Below, piece after piece: positions 45,114 through 56,702 of a stretch of 64,000 bases of DNA. Made by a program: the position numbers and the translations under genes. The notes below the pieces were generated by a model. It was not told the DNA's origin. It saw only the letters and a list, made by a program, of their open reading frames with translations, and made no database searches. The DNA comes from Micromonospora antibiotica (GTDB lineage Bacteria; Actinomycetota; Actinomycetes; Mycobacteriales; Micromonosporaceae). Numbering within the stretch: the stretch's first letter is position 1; every line of letters starts with the position of its first letter. Location: NCBI RefSeq assembly GCF_017599305.1, contig NZ_JAGFWR010000002.1, forward strand, positions 496,001 through 560,000, read 5' to 3'.

Positions 45114-46217
45114 ATGCAGCGGCCCCGGATCAAGGGCATCCACAAGCCGGTACGGCTCCGCCCGACCCTGATCAACATCGGTGGTCGGCAGCTGGGGATC
45201 GGCGCGGAGATCGACGACGAGGACGGCAGCCTCTGGGCGCTGCTCGGTCTGATGGACGGCACCCGCACCCGGGCCGAGATCGTCGCGGCGCTGCTCGCCG
45301 GGCACCCGGAGATGACGGCCGACGAGGCGACCGACGCGCTGGAGACGATCATCGACGCCGGGTACGTGGAGGACGCCGCCGCGCCGCCCCCGCCCGAGCT
45401 GAGCCCAGCGGAGATCGACCGCTACGACCGGGCGTTCACCTACCACGCCTGGGTGGATCTCACCCCGCGTACCTCCCGCTACGAGGTGCAGGCCCGGCTC
45501 AAGGCGGGCCGGGTGGTGGTGCTGGGGCTCGGCGGCTCCGGTTCGGCGGTGGCCGCCTCGCTGGTGGCCGCCGGGGTGGGCACGGTGCACTGCGTCGACT
45601 TCGACGTGGTCGAGACGGGCAACCTGACCCGGCAACTGCTCTACACCGAGGACGACATCGGCGCCGCCAAGGTGGACACCGCGGTGGCCCGGCTGCGCCT
45701 GATGAACTCCCACGTCACGGTGACCGGCGAGGAGGCCCGGGTCGACTCGACGGCGGACGTGGCGGCGTTGATGCGCGACCGCGACCTGCTGGTGCTCTGC
45801 GCCGACCAGCCCCGGCACGCCATCCGGGAGTGGACCAACCGGGCCGCCCTGGCCACCGGCACCCCCTGGATGCTCGCCCAGTACGCCGGCCCGATGGCGG
45901 TGATCGGTCTCTTCGTGCCCGGTCAGACCTGCTGCGAGGCGTGCCTGCCGAGCGTCACCGACCGGCTGCGTGAGGAGCACGGCACCGAGCCGGAGGAGCT
46001 GTTCGGATTCACCGGGCACGCGGTGATCGCCCCCACCGCCAACCTGACCGGGCACCTGGCCGCCCTCGACGTCGTCTACCACCTCGCCGGCATCCCGACG
46101 ACCACCCGGGGCCGGATGTTCCACCTGAGCCTGACCGACCTGACCTACCACTACGTGGTCAATCCCCGGCCCGGCGTGAAGTGCGACACCTGCGGCTGGT
46201 TCCAGGAGGAACGGTGA
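45114..46217 (+). CDS. E1/ThiF-like adenylating enzyme with N-terminal peptide-recognition domain
   Basis: 367 residues from the ATG at 45114 (AGGAGG ten bases before). Residues about 15-92 look like a PqqD/RRE winged helix (SLWALLGLMDGTRTRAEIVA, EATDALETIIDAGYVED). The E1 domain has GLGGSG at 138-143, DFDVVETGNLTRQ and DIGAAKVDTA as in MoeB/ThiF/MccB. Cys274/Cys277 (CCEAC) and Cys357/Cys360 (CDTC) form a zinc tetrad. It should ATP-activate a carboxyl of the precursor, probably its C-terminal Gly. No YcaO partner is present, so azoline formation is unlikely. Confidence 0.85.
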   Translation: MQRPRIKGIHKPVRLRPTLINIGGRQLGIGAEIDDEDGSLWALLGLMDGTRTRAEIVAALLAGHPEMTADEATDALETIIDAGYVEDAAAPPPPELSPAEIDRYDRAFTYHAWVDLTPRTSRYEVQARLKAGRVVVLGLGGSGSAVAASLVAAGVGTVHCVDFDVVETGNLTRQLLYTEDDIGAAKVDTAVARLRLMNSHVTVTGEEARVDSTADVAALMRDRDLLVLCADQPRHAIREWTNRAALATGTPWMLAQYAGPMAVIGLFVPGQTCCEACLPSVTDRLREEHGTEPEELFGFTGHAVIAPTANLTGHLAALDVVYHLAGIPTTTRGRMFHLSLTDLTYHYVVNPRPGVKCDTCGWFQEER

Positions 46218-47422
46218 CCGTGCTCGGGTTGGACAGCCACCCTCCGGTGACCCACCTGGTGGTCCGCCAGGAGGAGGACGACGAGTACGTCGTCGGCGAC
46301 CTGGCCAGCGGAAACTTCGTGGTGGTGCCCGAGGTGGGGGCGCGGCTGGTGGCGTTGTTCGCCGCCGGCCGGACCGTCGCCGAGGCCGCCGACGAGGTGG
46401 AACGCGAGACCGGTGAACCGGTCGACGCGTTGGACTTCGTCGAGGTGCTGGTCGAGGCGGGCATCATCCGGGTGCAGGAGGGGCCGCCGCCGGCGCCGGC
46501 CCGACCCTGGTCGGTGTCGCGCATCCCGGCCCGGCTGGTCCGGCCGTTGTTCGGCCGGGTGGCCTGGACGATCTACGTCGGCGCGTTGCTGGCCACCCTG
46601 GCGATGTTCGTCGCCGAGCCGTCGCTGCTGCCCACCTACGAGGACACCTTCATCTTTCCCGACGTGGTGCTCAGCCTGCTGATCACCAATGTCACGGTGG
46701 CCCTGCTCACGGTGGTGCACGAGGCGTGGCACGCGTTCGCCGGGGCGGCCGTCGGCGTACGGTCGCAGCTGCGGTTGGAACGCCGGGGGATCTTCCCGGT
46801 GCTGGAGACCGACCTGACCGGGCTCTGGGCGTTGCCGCCGGAACGCCGCTACGGCCCGTTCCTCGCCGGTATGGCCATCGACGGGATCCTGCTGTTCGCC
46901 GCCGTCGCCCCACGGTTCGCCTGGTCGCGGGGCTGGCTGGAACTGCCGCCGGGGATGGTGCGGTTCCTCGCCATGGTGGTGTTCAGTCAGGCCGTCAAGC
47001 TGGCCTTCCAGACGCTTGCCTATCTGCGCACCGACATGTACCTGGTGATGGCCACCGCGACCGGCTGCCGCAACCTGCACGAGGTGACCCGGCTCAGCGT
47101 CAAGAAATGGATTCGCCGGTTGACCCCCGCCGAACGCGCCGTGCTGCGTGACGCACACGCCCGGGATCTGCGGGTGTCCCGCTGGTACCGATTGTTGTAT
47201 GTCGCCGGAGTAATCTGGATGGTCTGGTTCGCCATCCATTTTCTGCTACCGGGGGCGAAAGTGACCCTGGGGTGGGCCGCCGGGGTGCTGACCGGCGCAC
47301 CGTTCGGCAGTGCCTACTGGTGGGAGGGAATTGCGCTGGCGGCTTTCGCCTCGCTCAACATTCTGCTTCCACTCGGGGTGATCGTGCGTAATCGTTACCG
47401 CGCCGGAAGGTTGGCCACGTGA
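46214..47422 (+). CDS. M50-like zinc metalloprotease, multi-pass, with PqqD-like domain
   Basis: 402 residues, GTG start overlapping the E1 stop (AGGAGG before). Residues about 15-85 repeat the PqqD/RRE style (VVGDLASGNFVVVPEVGARL, DEVERETGEPVDALDFVEVL). Several membrane helices follow; the second bears HEAWHAF (His169, Glu170, His173), the zinc and catalytic residues of intramembrane proteases. A protease with its own leader-binding domain suits removal of the leader and export of the product. Confidence 0.8.
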   Translation: MTVLGLDSHPPVTHLVVRQEEDDEYVVGDLASGNFVVVPEVGARLVALFAAGRTVAEAADEVERETGEPVDALDFVEVLVEAGIIRVQEGPPPAPARPWSVSRIPARLVRPLFGRVAWTIYVGALLATLAMFVAEPSLLPTYEDTFIFPDVVLSLLITNVTVALLTVVHEAWHAFAGAAVGVRSQLRLERRGIFPVLETDLTGLWALPPERRYGPFLAGMAIDGILLFAAVAPRFAWSRGWLELPPGMVRFLAMVVFSQAVKLAFQTLAYLRTDMYLVMATATGCRNLHEVTRLSVKKWIRRLTPAERAVLRDAHARDLRVSRWYRLLYVAGVIWMVWFAIHFLLPGAKVTLGWAAGVLTGAPFGSAYWWEGIALAAFASLNILLPLGVIVRNRYRAGRLAT

Positions 47423-47988
47423 ACCGCAGATGGCTCGGCCCGGTGGTCAGCGTGGTGGTCACCGTGCTCAGTGTGGCGACCATGTCCAGCCTCGGGGTGG
47501 GGGTGTTGATCAACCTGGTCGGCGGGGAGGCGGCGCTGCCCTGCGACCGGTTGCCCGGCACCGCGCAACCGTTCGAGGGCGACCGGCACATCGCGTACGA
47601 GGGTGCGCCGCACGAGCCGTACCGGACGCTCCCGCCGACGTCGGGGCCGCACTCGCCCCGGGTGGTGGTGCCGGGCATCTACCGCGACGCGGTGCCGGAG
47701 GAACTCCAGGTGCACGCGCTGGAACACGGCCACGTGCTGGTGCAGTACGCCCCGGACGTCCCGCCCGGCGACGTCGAGAAGCTGGAGCGGCTCGGCCGCC
47801 GGCATCCCCGTGACGTGGTGGTGGCCCCCTACCCACCGCTGGGTCACGGCATCGGGTTGACCGGCTGGCAGCGGCTGGACCGGCTGGACACCCTCGACGA
47901 GCGGGCGGTCGAGGAGTTCATCGAGCGGATCGCCGGCCGCTACGACCATTCCTGGCAGCACGGGGCGACCGACTGTGTGTCGGGTTGA
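47419..47988 (+). CDS. DUF3105 protein, membrane-anchored
   Basis: 189 residues, GTGA overlap with the protease gene. One N-terminal transmembrane helix (VVSVVVTVLSVATMSSLGVG) then DUF3105 motifs YRTLPPTSGPHSPRVVVPGI and ALEHGHVLVQYAPD. It faces the outside. The coupling to the protease indicates a part in the same process; its molecular role is not known. Confidence 0.85.
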   Translation: MNRRWLGPVVSVVVTVLSVATMSSLGVGVLINLVGGEAALPCDRLPGTAQPFEGDRHIAYEGAPHEPYRTLPPTSGPHSPRVVVPGIYRDAVPEELQVHALEHGHVLVQYAPDVPPGDVEKLERLGRRHPRDVVVAPYPPLGHGIGLTGWQRLDRLDTLDERAVEEFIERIAGRYDHSWQHGATDCVSG

Positions 47989-48158
47989 CGGGTGGGGCTG
48001 AGCGCAGCAGGGCGACCTGACGGTCCGGGCGGCCGACGGGCGGACCTGGCGGGCCGGGTCGACGGGGGCCGGGCCGACCGGGGGGTCGCCCCCGGTGGTG
48101 GCGCGGCGCACCGCCCGGGGGGTGGCGCCCGGCCGCCGGGCTGGGCAGCATGGATGGC

Positions 48159-48350
48159 ATGGACTACGAATACGCGCCGTTGCGGTTGCCGCCGAACGTC
48201 GACCGGTTGACCGCTGCGGCGCAGCTGGCCATCCAGGCCGAGTTCTCCGGCTGGGAGCTGGCCCGGGTGCAACTGTTCCGCGACGGCACCCGCAAGGTGG
48301 TGCTGCGTCGCCGCCGGGTCAACCAGCCGCAGCCGGGCCTGTCCTACTGA
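48159..48350 (+). CDS. DUF5703 family small protein
   Basis: 63 residues starting MDYEYAPLRLPP (ATG at 48159; one at 48150 is possible). The conserved part is AAQLAIQAEFSGWELARVQL and RDGTRKVVLRRR. Small basic proteins of this family sit beside the M20 peptidase in actinobacteria, as here. Function unknown; ends before a strong bidirectional terminator. Confidence 0.8.
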   Translation: MDYEYAPLRLPPNVDRLTAAAQLAIQAEFSGWELARVQLFRDGTRKVVLRRRRVNQPQPGLSY

Positions 48351-48469
48351 CCACCGGCACGACGCTGACCACCGCCACCGCCACCGGCAGAGGCCACCGG
48401 CACCCGGCAGTGGCCACCGGCACCGAGGGCTGGCCGTCGGCACCGACGCGGCGGGTGCTGAGGGACACC

Positions 48470-48504
48470 GTGCCGGCCCGGGTCAGGTGAGCCCGGGCCG
48501 GCAC
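48470..48504. terminator. Bidirectional hairpin terminator
   Basis: 13-bp perfect stem GTGCCGGCCCGGG/CCCGGGCCGGCAC with a 9-base loop between the convergent DUF5703 gene and the acidic-protein gene. Confidence 0.75.
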
Positions 48505-48513
48505 GCGCGGCAC

Positions 48514-49176
48514 CTAGTGCTGGTGCCCGGCGTGGTCGTGGTCGTCCTCGTCGAGGAACGGGTGCTCGTCGAGCCGGCCCACCAGCCGGTCGTCGGCGGC
48601 CGGGGAGAACGGGCCCACCGGGTCGTCGTCGTCGAACGACTCCAGGTCGACCGGGGTGCCCACCTCGCTGACCATCACCACGCCGTCCAGCGGCTCCAGC
48701 TCCGGCACGTCCAGGGCGGACAGCGATCCGTCGCCGCTCTGCAACAGCTCCAGCACCGCCTCGCCGACCCCCTCGACCGGCGCCGGCTCGTCGTCCTCGG
48801 GGGTGCCCTCCCGGCGGGCCACCTCGGCGACCCGCAGCAGCGCCGAGACGCTGGGCACCCGGTAGTCGCGGCGCTGCCGCACCGAAATGACCTGGGGGTG
48901 CGGATCGGTAGCCTCGGCGCCCTCGGCCGCGCCGCCGAAGCGCTCGTCGGCCTCGTCCGGGTCGATCGACTCCACGTCCCAGGGGGTGACCTCGCCGAAC
49001 GCGTCGAGCAGCTGCTCGTCGTAGGCGAAGGAGGCGTTGTTCAACGCCACGTACGCCTGCCACACGTCGTCGTCGTCGATCCGCCCCTGGGCGGCACGCA
49101 CGGCCGTCAGGTGGGCGCGGGCCGCGTCGATCACGCGCTCCAGGGCGGCGTCCAGCTCACCGTGCTGGTCGGTCAT
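48514..49176 (-). CDS. Acidic conserved hypothetical protein
   Basis: 220 residues, strongly acidic, with a helical N-terminus (LDAALERVIDAARAHLTAVR, DDVWQAYVALNNASFAYDEQ), a middle RQRRDYRVPSVSALLRVAEV motif and a His/Asp-rich tail (DEDDHDHAGHQH) that may bind metal. It lies downstream of the M20 peptidase on the same strand and is probably co-transcribed. No known function. Confidence 0.8.
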   Translation of the reverse strand: MTDQHGELDAALERVIDAARAHLTAVRAAQGRIDDDDVWQAYVALNNASFAYDEQLLDAFGEVTPWDVESIDPDEADERFGGAAEGAEATDPHPQVISVRQRRDYRVPSVSALLRVAEVARREGTPEDDEPAPVEGVGEAVLELLQSGDGSLSALDVPELEPLDGVVMVSEVGTPVDLESFDDDDPVGPFSPAADDRLVGRLDEHPFLDEDDHDHAGHQH

Positions 49177-49223
49177 GAGGCAGTCCCTTCAACAAATGGG
49201 GGAAGGTGCGGCACCGGTGCTGC

Positions 49224-50552
49224 TCAGCAGTTGCGGAGGAACCGGTCGAGCACCCGCACGCCGAACTGTAGTCCGTCCACCGGTACCCGCTCGTCGATGC
49301 CGTGGAACAACGCCGAGAAGTTGAGGTCCGCCGGCAACCGCAGCGGGGCGAAACCGAAGCAGCGCATCCCGAGCTGCGCGAACGCCTTGGCGTCGGTGCC
49401 ACCGGAGAGCATGTACGGCACCGGCCGCGCCCCCGGGTCCTCGGCGCGCAGGGCGGCCGACATCGCCTCGACCAGGTCCCCGTCGAAGGTGGTCTCCAGG
49501 GCCGGCTGCCGCTGGATGTACTCGATCTCGATGTCCGGGCCGACCAGCTCGCGCAGCTGCCGTTCCAGCAGCTCCGACTGGCCGGGCAGGCTGCGGCAGT
49601 CAATGGTGGCGGTGGCCCGGCCGGGGATGACGTTGTCCTTGTAGCCGGCGGCGAGCCGGGTCGGGTTGGCGGTGCTGCGGATGGTCGCCCCGATGATGTT
49701 GGCGATCGGGCCGAGCTTGGCGATGGCGGTCTCCGGGTCGTCCGGGTCCAGCTCGACGCCGAGCACGTCGGACAGTTCCGCCAGGAAGGCCCGGACGGTC
49801 GGGGTGACGGTGATCGGGAAGCGGTGCCGGCCGATCCGGGCGACCGCCTCGGCCAGCGCGGTGACCGCGTTGTCGTCGTGGACGAACGAGCCGTGCCCGG
49901 GGCGGCCCTTGGCGTGCAACCGCATCCAGTCCAGCCCCTTCTCGGCCGTCTCGATCAGATAGAGCCGCTGGGCGTCGCTGATCGAGTAGGAGAAGCCGCC
50001 GACCTCGCCGACCGCCTCGGTGCAGCCGTCGAAGAGGTCCCGGTGCTGCTGGACGAGGAAGTGCGCGCCGTAGTCGCTGCCCGCCTCCTCGTCGGCGGTG
50101 TAGGCCAGCACGATGTCGCGGGGCGGACGGACACCGGTGCGCTGCCAGTGGCGTACCACCGCCAGGACCATCGCGTCGAAGTCCTTCATGTCGATCGCGC
50201 CCCGGCCCCACAGGTAGCCGTCGCGGATCTCCCCGGAGAACGGGTGCACCGACCACTCGTCGGCGTCGGCGGGCACCACGTCCAGGTGCCCGTGCACCAG
50301 CAGGGCGTCCCGGCTCGGGTCGACGCCGGGGATGCGGGCGACCAGGTTGGCCCGGCCCGGCGCGGACTCGTGGATCTCGGCGGCCACGCCGACCTCGGCG
50401 AGCTTCTCCGCGACGTACTCGACGGCCCGGCGCTCCCCCGCACTGGTGGCGTTGTCACCGGTGTTGGTGGTGTCGATGCGCAGCAGGTCACGGCAGAGGT
50501 CGACGACCTCGACGGTGGGATCGGGCGGGGCGGAGGCGGCATCGCTCGTCAT
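49224..50552 (-). CDS. M20 family metallopeptidase/deacylase
   Basis: 442 residues. Metal ligands and catalytic residues are visible: LLVHGHLDVVPAD (His, Asp), LWGRGAIDMKDF, AYTADEEAGSDYGA (Glu pair) and a late MLSGGTDAKAF. These define the M20/M25/M40 two-zinc family. The dimerisation part has GRPGHGSFVHDDNAV. Possible substrates are acyl-amino acids or dipeptides. Cytosolic. Confidence 0.92.
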   Translation of the reverse strand: MTSDAASAPPDPTVEVVDLCRDLLRIDTTNTGDNATSAGERRAVEYVAEKLAEVGVAAEIHESAPGRANLVARIPGVDPSRDALLVHGHLDVVPADADEWSVHPFSGEIRDGYLWGRGAIDMKDFDAMVLAVVRHWQRTGVRPPRDIVLAYTADEEAGSDYGAHFLVQQHRDLFDGCTEAVGEVGGFSYSISDAQRLYLIETAEKGLDWMRLHAKGRPGHGSFVHDDNAVTALAEAVARIGRHRFPITVTPTVRAFLAELSDVLGVELDPDDPETAIAKLGPIANIIGATIRSTANPTRLAAGYKDNVIPGRATATIDCRSLPGQSELLERQLRELVGPDIEIEYIQRQPALETTFDGDLVEAMSAALRAEDPGARPVPYMLSGGTDAKAFAQLGMRCFGFAPLRLPADLNFSALFHGIDERVPVDGLQFGVRVLDRFLRNC

Positions 50553-50819
50553 CGCCTCTTTCTACCAGTCGCCGGTCCCGCCGCGAACGGCCCGGCCGGC
50601 TCTGGCACGTCCCGCCCCGCCGACCGCACCGGGACCACCCGCCGGCCGGGCCGGCCGGCGCCGCCGGGCCCGGACGGCAGCGCCGGACGACCTGGGCCGG
50701 GGTGCCCGCACCGGCCGCCGGGGTTTGCCGGTCACCGGGTACGGGTACCGGCGCTGGCGTCCCCGTTTCGCCCGTCGCACCGGCCGGCGACCCGTGCCGG
50801 CCCCGTCGAGGAGGGCGTC

Positions 50820-51440
50820 ATGTCCGCCGTTCCCCTGCCCCCGCTGCCCCCGGCCGCCGACGACGCCTACCGCCCCGGTGGGCGGAGCATGGCCGATCTC
50901 GCCGACACCGAGCACCGGCAACTGCTCGACCTCGTCGAGCAGGTCACCGACCCCACCCTGGCGGTCGAGCGTCGGCGGGAGGTGCTCCAGGTGCTCACCG
51001 CCACGGTGTCGCGGCACCTGTCGGCGGAGGAGCAGTACCTGCTGCCCAGCGCCCGTGCCGCGCTGCCCGACGCCGGTGCCCGGGTGGACCGCGAGATCGC
51101 GGCGGACGCGGCGCTGCTCACCGTGCTGAAGGCCTTGCGCGGCCCGGACGACCCGACGCTCGCCGACGTGGTGGTCCAGATCCGGCGGCACGTCACCGCG
51201 GTCGGCGCGCTGATCGTCCCGCTGCGCGAGGTGGCCACCGACGCCGAGCTGATCCGGTTGGGCAACCGGTGGGAGATCGCCGAAGAGGCGGCCCCGACCC
51301 GCCCGCATCCGGGCACCCCGGCCACCCCGCCGTGGAACCGGATCGTCGAGCCGGCCGTCGGAGTGGTGGACAAGCTCCGCGACGCGGTGACCGGCCGGCG
51401 TACCCAGCTGAGCGACCTCACCCGCCGCGCGCGGCGGTGA
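50820..51440 (+). CDS. Hemerythrin HHE-domain protein
   Basis: 206 residues, ATG at 50820 after GAGGAGGG. Helical with a spaced set of His and Glu (LADTEHRQLLDLVEQV, VSRHLSAEEQYLLPSARAAL, VVVQIRRHVTAVG) that fits an incomplete HHE bundle. The C-terminus is Pro-rich then basic. Possibly an iron- or oxygen-responsive protein. Confidence 0.75.
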   Translation: MSAVPLPPLPPAADDAYRPGGRSMADLADTEHRQLLDLVEQVTDPTLAVERRREVLQVLTATVSRHLSAEEQYLLPSARAALPDAGARVDREIAADAALLTVLKALRGPDDPTLADVVVQIRRHVTAVGALIVPLREVATDAELIRLGNRWEIAEEAAPTRPHPGTPATPPWNRIVEPAVGVVDKLRDAVTGRRTQLSDLTRRARR

Positions 51441-51525
51441 CCGGTCGACTCCGATCCGTTCAGCTCGGCCAGCCGGTTGCGTTCAGGGCCTTCCGTCTAT
51501 CGACGAGTGGCCATACCGTCACCAT

Positions 51526-52524
51526 ATGAATCTGGAGCTGCGCCACCTGCGGGTGGTCTGCGCGATCGCCGAGACGGGCAGCGTGACCAAGGCCGCGTCC
51601 GCCCTCGGCCTGGCCCAGCCGGCCCTGACCGCCCAGCTTCAGCGCATCGAGCGGACGCTGGGCGGTCCGTTGTTCGAACGGGACCGCCGGGGGGCCCGGC
51701 CGACCGCCCTGGGAGAGTTGGTGCTGTCCCGGGCCCGGGTGCTGCTGCCGGCGATGAAGGGCCTACAGGACGAGGCGGCCCGGCTGGCCGGCGCCGACGA
51801 CGCCCTCGGCCGGTACCGCTTCGGCGGGGTGAACAGTCCCATCCTGGGCCGGCTGGTGCACCGGCTCGCCGCCGAGCAGCCGCACGCCCAGATCACCACC
51901 TACGCGTCGTGGTCGGCCGACGAGCTGGCCGCCCTCGTCGCCGGTGGCCGGCTCGACTTCGCACTGACCGGGATCTGCGGCGATGCCACCCCACCGGCGG
52001 AGTTCGGCCTGACCTGGCAGGAGGTGGCGGTCGACCCGGTGCTGGTGCTGCTGCCCGCCGGCCACCCGACGGCCGGCCAGGACGAGGTCGGTCTGGCCGA
52101 ACTGCGCCACGAGCAGTGGGTGGCCGCCCCGGGCGACGGCTGCTTCGGCGACTGCTTCGCCGCCGCGTGCGCCCGCGCCGGGTTCACCCCCCGCAAGGTG
52201 TACGAGACCGACGTGCGCGGCTGCATGGACCTGGTCGACGCAGGGGAGGCGGTGGCGTTGTGCCAGGCCACCTTCCGTCCGGTCGCCGGGCTGGTGACCC
52301 GTCGGCTCGCGGGCATCCCGCTGCGCTGGCGGCTGCTGCTCGGCTGGCACCCCGAATCCCCGGCGGCCCGGGTCGCCGAGGCGGTGCTGGAGGACGCGGT
52401 GGCCGCGTACACCGATTCGTTGGCCGCGCATCCCGACTACCTGGCCTGGTTGCTGCGGCATCCCGAGTTCGGGGCCCGGGACACCGGCACGGCCCGCCCG
52501 GCCGGGCGGGTGCGAACGGCGTGA
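51526..52524 (+). CDS. LysR family transcriptional regulator
   Basis: 332 residues. Standard N-terminal winged helix MNLELRHLRVVCAIAETGSV with LAQPALTAQLQRIERTLGG and an effector domain (FGGVNSPILGRLVHRLAAEQ onwards). Target unknown. It is followed by a small gene on the same strand. Confidence 0.9.
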   Translation: MNLELRHLRVVCAIAETGSVTKAASALGLAQPALTAQLQRIERTLGGPLFERDRRGARPTALGELVLSRARVLLPAMKGLQDEAARLAGADDALGRYRFGGVNSPILGRLVHRLAAEQPHAQITTYASWSADELAALVAGGRLDFALTGICGDATPPAEFGLTWQEVAVDPVLVLLPAGHPTAGQDEVGLAELRHEQWVAAPGDGCFGDCFAAACARAGFTPRKVYETDVRGCMDLVDAGEAVALCQATFRPVAGLVTRRLAGIPLRWRLLLGWHPESPAARVAEAVLEDAVAAYTDSLAAHPDYLAWLLRHPEFGARDTGTARPAGRVRTA

Positions 52525-52543
52525 CGACGGGTATCAGCCCTGC

Positions 52544-52780
52544 ATGACCGATCTCTATCCGGCCGCCGACCAGCGGGAACTGCTGCGCCGGGCGGCCACC
52601 GCGCACACCGCTGCCGCCCGCGACGTCGAGACGTTCCTGCGTCGCCTGCCCGAGGTGCCCGACCCGGCCGACATCACCGAGTACGCGACGCTGCTCACCC
52701 GGGAGGAGCAGACCCGGGCCGAGCGGCAGGACGCCGCCGACGCCGCCGGCCTGCAACTGCCCAGCCTCGGGTCCGAGTAG
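52544..52780 (+). CDS. Small helical hypothetical protein
   Basis: 78 residues, starts 19 bp after the LysR stop. Mostly helical (QRELLRRAATAHTAAARDVE, ITEYATLLTREEQTRAERQD). Acts unknown; ends at a hairpin terminator. Confidence 0.65.
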   Translation: MTDLYPAADQRELLRRAATAHTAAARDVETFLRRLPEVPDPADITEYATLLTREEQTRAERQDAADAAGLQLPSLGSE

Positions 52781-52791
52781 CCCACCGACGA

Positions 52792-52824
52792 GCGGGCACC
52801 CGGGACGGCGTCCCGGGTGCCCGC
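52792..52824. terminator. Hairpin between convergent genes
   Basis: 15-bp perfect stem GCGGGCACCCGGGAC/GTCCCGGGTGCCCGC with a 3-base loop, 11 bp after the small helical gene. Confidence 0.75.
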
Positions 52825-52925
52825 GCCATCGTCGACCAGCCTTCGGAGCCGCCCGGCCCCGCCGGACCGGTCCGCCCGCCGAACCGGGTCGGCATCCGAA
52901 CCGGGTCGGCGGGCGACGGTCCCGG

Positions 52926-53270
52926 TCAGCGTTCGACGAGGACGTCGTGGCCCAGGTCGAGCAGGGCGTACCGCCACTCGTCGTCGACGTCGCCGGGCTT
53001 CTCGTCCACCAACGACCGGATCCGGTCGACCGCCGTCCGCATCACCGCCACGTCGGCCGGGGTGAGGTCGACCTTGCGCTTGCGCAGCACGGCCAGGATC
53101 TGCCGGCCGGGCTCGGGCAGGTCGAGATCCGGGTCGGGGCCGAACGCCTCCTCCCCCGACCCGCGGGTCAGCAGCCACTGCCGCAGCTGCTCGGAGGGGA
53201 CGTTCACCTCGGCGTGGAAGTCCTCCCAGAGCACCTCCACCTCGGGGTCGAGTCGCTGTTCGCGTGCCAT
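52926..53270 (-). CDS. DUF3140 family protein
   Basis: 114 residues from the ATG at 53270, overlapping the previous stop (TGATG). Motifs VEVLWEDFHAEVNVPSEQLR and LDLPEPGRQILAVLRKRKVD, then VDDEWRYALLDLGHDVL, identify DUF3140. It is coupled to the small acidic gene upstream. Role unknown. Confidence 0.85.
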   Translation of the reverse strand: MAREQRLDPEVEVLWEDFHAEVNVPSEQLRQWLLTRGSGEEAFGPDPDLDLPEPGRQILAVLRKRKVDLTPADVAVMRTAVDRIRSLVDEKPGDVDDEWRYALLDLGHDVLVER

Positions 53271-53434
53271 CACGCCTCCTCTTCCGGTGCCCCGGGTGGT
53301 GCCGGGTCCCCGTCGTCGGTCCACTGCTTGAGTCCCTCCGGCGGCACCTGGACCCGCCCCGGGTTCGCCGTCGGGGCCGCGAGGATGGGTGGGGTCTGCT
53401 CGGCGTACTCCTCGGTCTCCTCGGGTTCGGTCAT
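53270..53434 (-). CDS. Small acidic protein, 54 residues
   Basis: ATG at 53434, stop overlapping the DUF3140 start. Acidic N-terminus (MTEPEETEEYAEQTPPI), then VQVPPEGLKQWTDDGDPAPP. Between the ClpC-type gene and DUF3140 on the same strand with a GGAGAT-like sequence before it; probably part of one transcript. No known family. Confidence 0.6.
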   Translation of the reverse strand: MTEPEETEEYAEQTPPILAAPTANPGRVQVPPEGLKQWTDDGDPAPPGAPEEEA

Positions 53435-53447
53435 CTCCGCCCTCCGG

Positions 53448-56000
<2,553 letters not shown>

Positions 56001-56122
56001 GTCTGTCCTCCGCTCCTCGGGCGCGGCAGGGTCGCCGAGGGCGACACGTAGGCGCGACACGATCGCCGGTGGCTACCCGACGGTCGCCCCGACAAACGCC
56101 CGCAGGTGGCAGGGTGGGGGGC

Positions 56123-56500
56123 ATGGACACCAACCCGCTGCTGATCGTCGACGGTGCGAACGTGGTCGGCTCCCGACCGGACGGCTGGTGGCACGACCGG
56201 GCCGGCGCGGCGGCCCGGCTGCGCGACCGGCTGGTCCCGGTGGCCGACGCCGGCGTACCCCCGGAGCTGCCCGCGCCCGTCGAGGTGGTGCTGGTGGTGG
56301 AGGGCGCGGCCCGCGACGTGCCGGGAGTGGCGGGGGTGCGCACCGTCGCGGCCCCCGGCTCGGGCGACGACACCATCGTCGACCTGGTCCGGGACGCGCC
56401 GGACCGGCGTCGGCTGGTGGTCACCGCCGACCGGGAGCTGCGCGGCCGGGTGGGTGAGCTGGGCGCCGAGGTGTACGGCCCCCGCTGGTTGCCCTCCTGA
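56123..56500 (+). CDS. NYN/PIN-like nuclease domain protein
   Basis: 125 residues from the ATG at 56123. It begins LLIVDGANVVGSRPDGWWHD and has GSGDDTIVDLV and LVVTADRELRGRVGELGAEV, acidic positions that fit the NYN/PIN metal site. It is often annotated as an NTP pyrophosphohydrolase, but the fold pattern favours an RNase-like domain. Divergent from the ClpC-type gene. Confidence 0.7.
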   Translation: MDTNPLLIVDGANVVGSRPDGWWHDRAGAAARLRDRLVPVADAGVPPELPAPVEVVLVVEGAARDVPGVAGVRTVAAPGSGDDTIVDLVRDAPDRRRLVVTADRELRGRVGELGAEVYGPRWLPS

Positions 56501-56702
56501 TCCGGGGCGGTCCGGGGTCCGGGACCACCCCCGCCCAGTCCCGCCGACGGGATCAGGCGTCTCGCTTGCGGGACCCCGCGACGGCTTTCCCGCACGTCAG
56601 GGCGGTAACCGGACACCCGGGCAGCAACACCGACAGGGCGGATGTTCTCTCCCCGTCGGGGATACGTTGTAATGGAGATCTCCCCGCCCCCAGGAGGTCA
56701 CC

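Noticed and set aside
45114..46217. Azole/azoline (TOMM) cyclodehydratase
   Set aside because: Although E1-like with an RRE, there is no YcaO partner and the precursor has only two Cys; an E1-only chemistry is more likely.
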